From Synergistaceae bacterium (GTDB lineage: Bacteria; Synergistota; Synergistia; Synergistales; Aminobacteriaceae): a stretch of 64,000 nucleotides of DNA. Positions within the stretch are counted from its first letter, which is position 1; every line of letters starts with the position of its first letter. Below are positions 62,847-64,000 of this stretch, piece after piece. The notes beneath the pieces are model-generated. The model was not told where the DNA came from and made no database searches. It saw only the letters and a list, made by a program, of their open reading frames with translations. The translations under genes were made by a program, and so were the position numbers. The stretch spans positions 22,462-86,461 of the forward strand of contig JAFSKV010000039.1 in the NCBI GenBank assembly GCA_017448795.1. Reading direction: 5' to 3'.

Positions 62847-64000
62847 TCCGACACCGCCCCTTTCAGCAGAAATTCCTTCGTTTTTCCCACAAGAAGCCGC
62901 GAGTCTCCTCCGTGCCTCGTAATCTGGTCTAACGGAATCCCAAGCTCACGCGACAATATTTCGGCCACACGCGGACAGCAGAAGCCACCCTGGCAGCGTC
63001 CCGTTCCTGCGCGAGTCATCATCTTCACGGCTGAGACTGTGCGCGCCCCCCTGCGGATTGCCTCCAATACCTGGCCTTCTGTTACCGTCTCACACCTGCA
63101 CACAATCTGCGCATAAGCCGGGTCATTCTCAGCGAGTGCTTTCCTCCCGGCCATGTCCATGTACAGGAAGCGGGGAATGTTTCGGCGTTCGGGGATGAAT
63201 TTCTCGTTGGGCGCGAACGTAACGAGGTCAGCAAATTCCGACTCCAGAAGCTCGGCCACGTACTCAGCAATTGCCGGGGCTGACGTGAAACCGGGGGACT
63301 TAATGCCCGCCACGTTGACGAACCCGCGGGGAGTCTTCAACGCCGAAATCTCGAAATCCCCCGACTCTGTGTTTGCCCTGACTCCTGCGAACGTGGTAAT
63401 GTTCATGTTGACGGGGAAATTGGGGACGAGTCTCCGCGCTCCCTTGAGGACTTCCGCGAGGCCTTCAGGAGTTGTTGACCTGTCTTCAGGGTCTTCCTGC
63501 TCGGTTGCTGTGGGCCCGGCCATGAGGTTGCCTTCAGCCGTCCGCAGAACTGTAACGCCCTTTCCTGCCTTTGACGGACAAGAGAAGAGGAAGCTGGTTA
63601 TCGTGCCTCCTGTTGAGCGGTCAAGAAGGAAGTACTCGCCCTTTGTCGGGATGATGCGGAACGACGTATCGCCTGCCCATGATGCGATTTCGCCCGAATG
63701 TACTCCGCCCGCGTTAATCACGATTGGTGCGAGGAAGTCGCCTTTGTTGGTTGACACTCCGCGAACATTGCCCTTGTCGTCAAGAAGAAGCCCCGTCGCA
63801 ACGGTCTCAAGGTGAAGCTCAGCCCCGTTGATTTGCGCGGACTCTATCATTGCGTTGACGGCCTCGAAGTTGTTGATGATGCCCGCTTCAGGAGACCACA
63901 ACGCCGCCACAATGCCGGGTGAAACGTTGGGTTCACGTTCCCTGAGTTTGTCGCCTGAGATGATTTCGATTCCCGGACAGCCGTTAGCCTTCCCCTGCTG
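62843..64000 (-). CDS. GlpA-like FAD-dependent oxidoreductase with BFD-type iron-sulfur end (5' part beyond window)
   Basis: The frame is open to the right edge of the window, so the start and N-terminal FAD motif are missing; a GTG at 63910 is internal. The visible 385 residues show the DAO/GlpA fold (IINNFEAVNAMIESA, VINAGGVHSGEIA, FAGVRANTESGDFEI, VNVAGIKSPGFTSAPA) and a C-terminal BFD-like [2Fe-2S] domain (CRCETVTEGQVLEAI, GTGRCQGGFCCPRV). This is the architecture of anaerobic glycerol-3-phosphate dehydrogenase subunit A and its relatives. It is the promoter-proximal visible gene of the operon with the GlpB-like and DUF1667 genes. The substrate could also be another hydroxy acid. Confidence 0.88.
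   Translation of the reverse strand, partial: QQGKANGCPGIEIISGDKLREREPNVSPGIVAALWSPEAGIINNFEAVNAMIESAQINGAELHLETVATGLLLDDKGNVRGVSTNKGDFLAPIVINAGGVHSGEIASWAGDTSFRIIPTKGEYFLLDRSTGGTITSFLFSCPSKAGKGVTVLRTAEGNLMAGPTATEQEDPEDRSTTPEGLAEVLKGARRLVPNFPVNMNITTFAGVRANTESGDFEISALKTPRGFVNVAGIKSPGFTSAPAIAEYVAELLESEFADLVTFAPNEKFIPERRNIPRFLYMDMAGRKALAENDPAYAQIVCRCETVTEGQVLEAIRRGARTVSAVKMMTRAGTGRCQGGFCCPRVAEILSRELGIPLDQITRHGGDSRLLVGKTKEFLLKGAVSE

Noticed and set aside
1..64000. tRNA, rRNA or riboswitch genes
   Set aside because: The intergenic gaps are short and none shows a cloverleaf, rRNA-like sequence or known riboswitch core; a covariance-model scan would be the decisive test.

Overview
The window looks like the chromosome of a member of the Synergistota (Synergistaceae type): an anaerobic, flagellated, double-membraned bacterium, probably from a gut or rumen. 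The main evidence is two secreted proteins that end in a Synerg-CTERM-like sorting tail (Cys-containing Gly/Ser motif, hydrophobic stretch, basic end), at 15462-16121 and 51001-52629. Supporting evidence is pyruvate:ferredoxin oxidoreductase, an [FeFe] hydrogenase, P-ring and L-ring flagellar genes (which need an outer membrane), and a very large InlB-repeat surface protein. No rRNA, tRNA, CRISPR array, integrase or complete insertion sequence was seen. No stretch over about 300 bases lacks a gene or gene remnant; the longest gap is 35697-35920.

Layout. 1-8500: the end of an unknown gene, a DUF4153 membrane protein with an LmeA-like secreted protein, dnaG, apbE, a ROK sugar kinase, a glycerate kinase and a methyltransferase gene carrying a pentanucleotide repeat. 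8527-17948 (minus strand): a long co-directional cluster reading SMUG1 glycosylase, acylphosphatase, larB, a Synerg-CTERM protein, mreB, flgF, flgG, flgA, flgH, flgI, a glycosyltransferase and flgJ, closed by a strong terminator. 18052-20791: a broken M4 metallopeptidase gene. 20770-25508: a methyltransferase and a two-gene [FeFe] hydrogenase/NuoF-GltD oxidoreductase operon. 25670-35806: a 3294-residue repeat protein with a consensus promoter and an unannotated 43-residue ORF at its 3' end.

35921-47141: a DUF4432 epimerase-like protein, a decayed Rpn-type nuclease fragment, class II galT, a type III restriction-modification pair (mod, res), and a five-gene minus-strand operon of two prepilin-like proteins, a nucleosidase, a PPC-domain protein and a GGDEF-EAL protein. 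47234-64000: pyruvate:ferredoxin oxidoreductase, a Synerg-CTERM beta-helix protein with two paralogous AMP-forming ligases, a Wzx-type flippase, xthA, gltX, an alpha/beta hydrolase, rlmB, and a GlpA/GlpB/DUF1667-type redox operon running off the right edge.

The metabolic genes fit a fermenter: the pyruvate oxidoreductase reduces ferredoxin, which the hydrogenase module can reoxidise, while glycerate and glycerol-phosphate type enzymes feed the lower pathway. The most interesting signals concern surface variation: a methyltransferase apparently switched off by a repeat tract of 8 x 5 bp, heptanucleotide repeat tracts at the start of the giant surface gene and between flgG and flgF, and the giant repeat protein itself.
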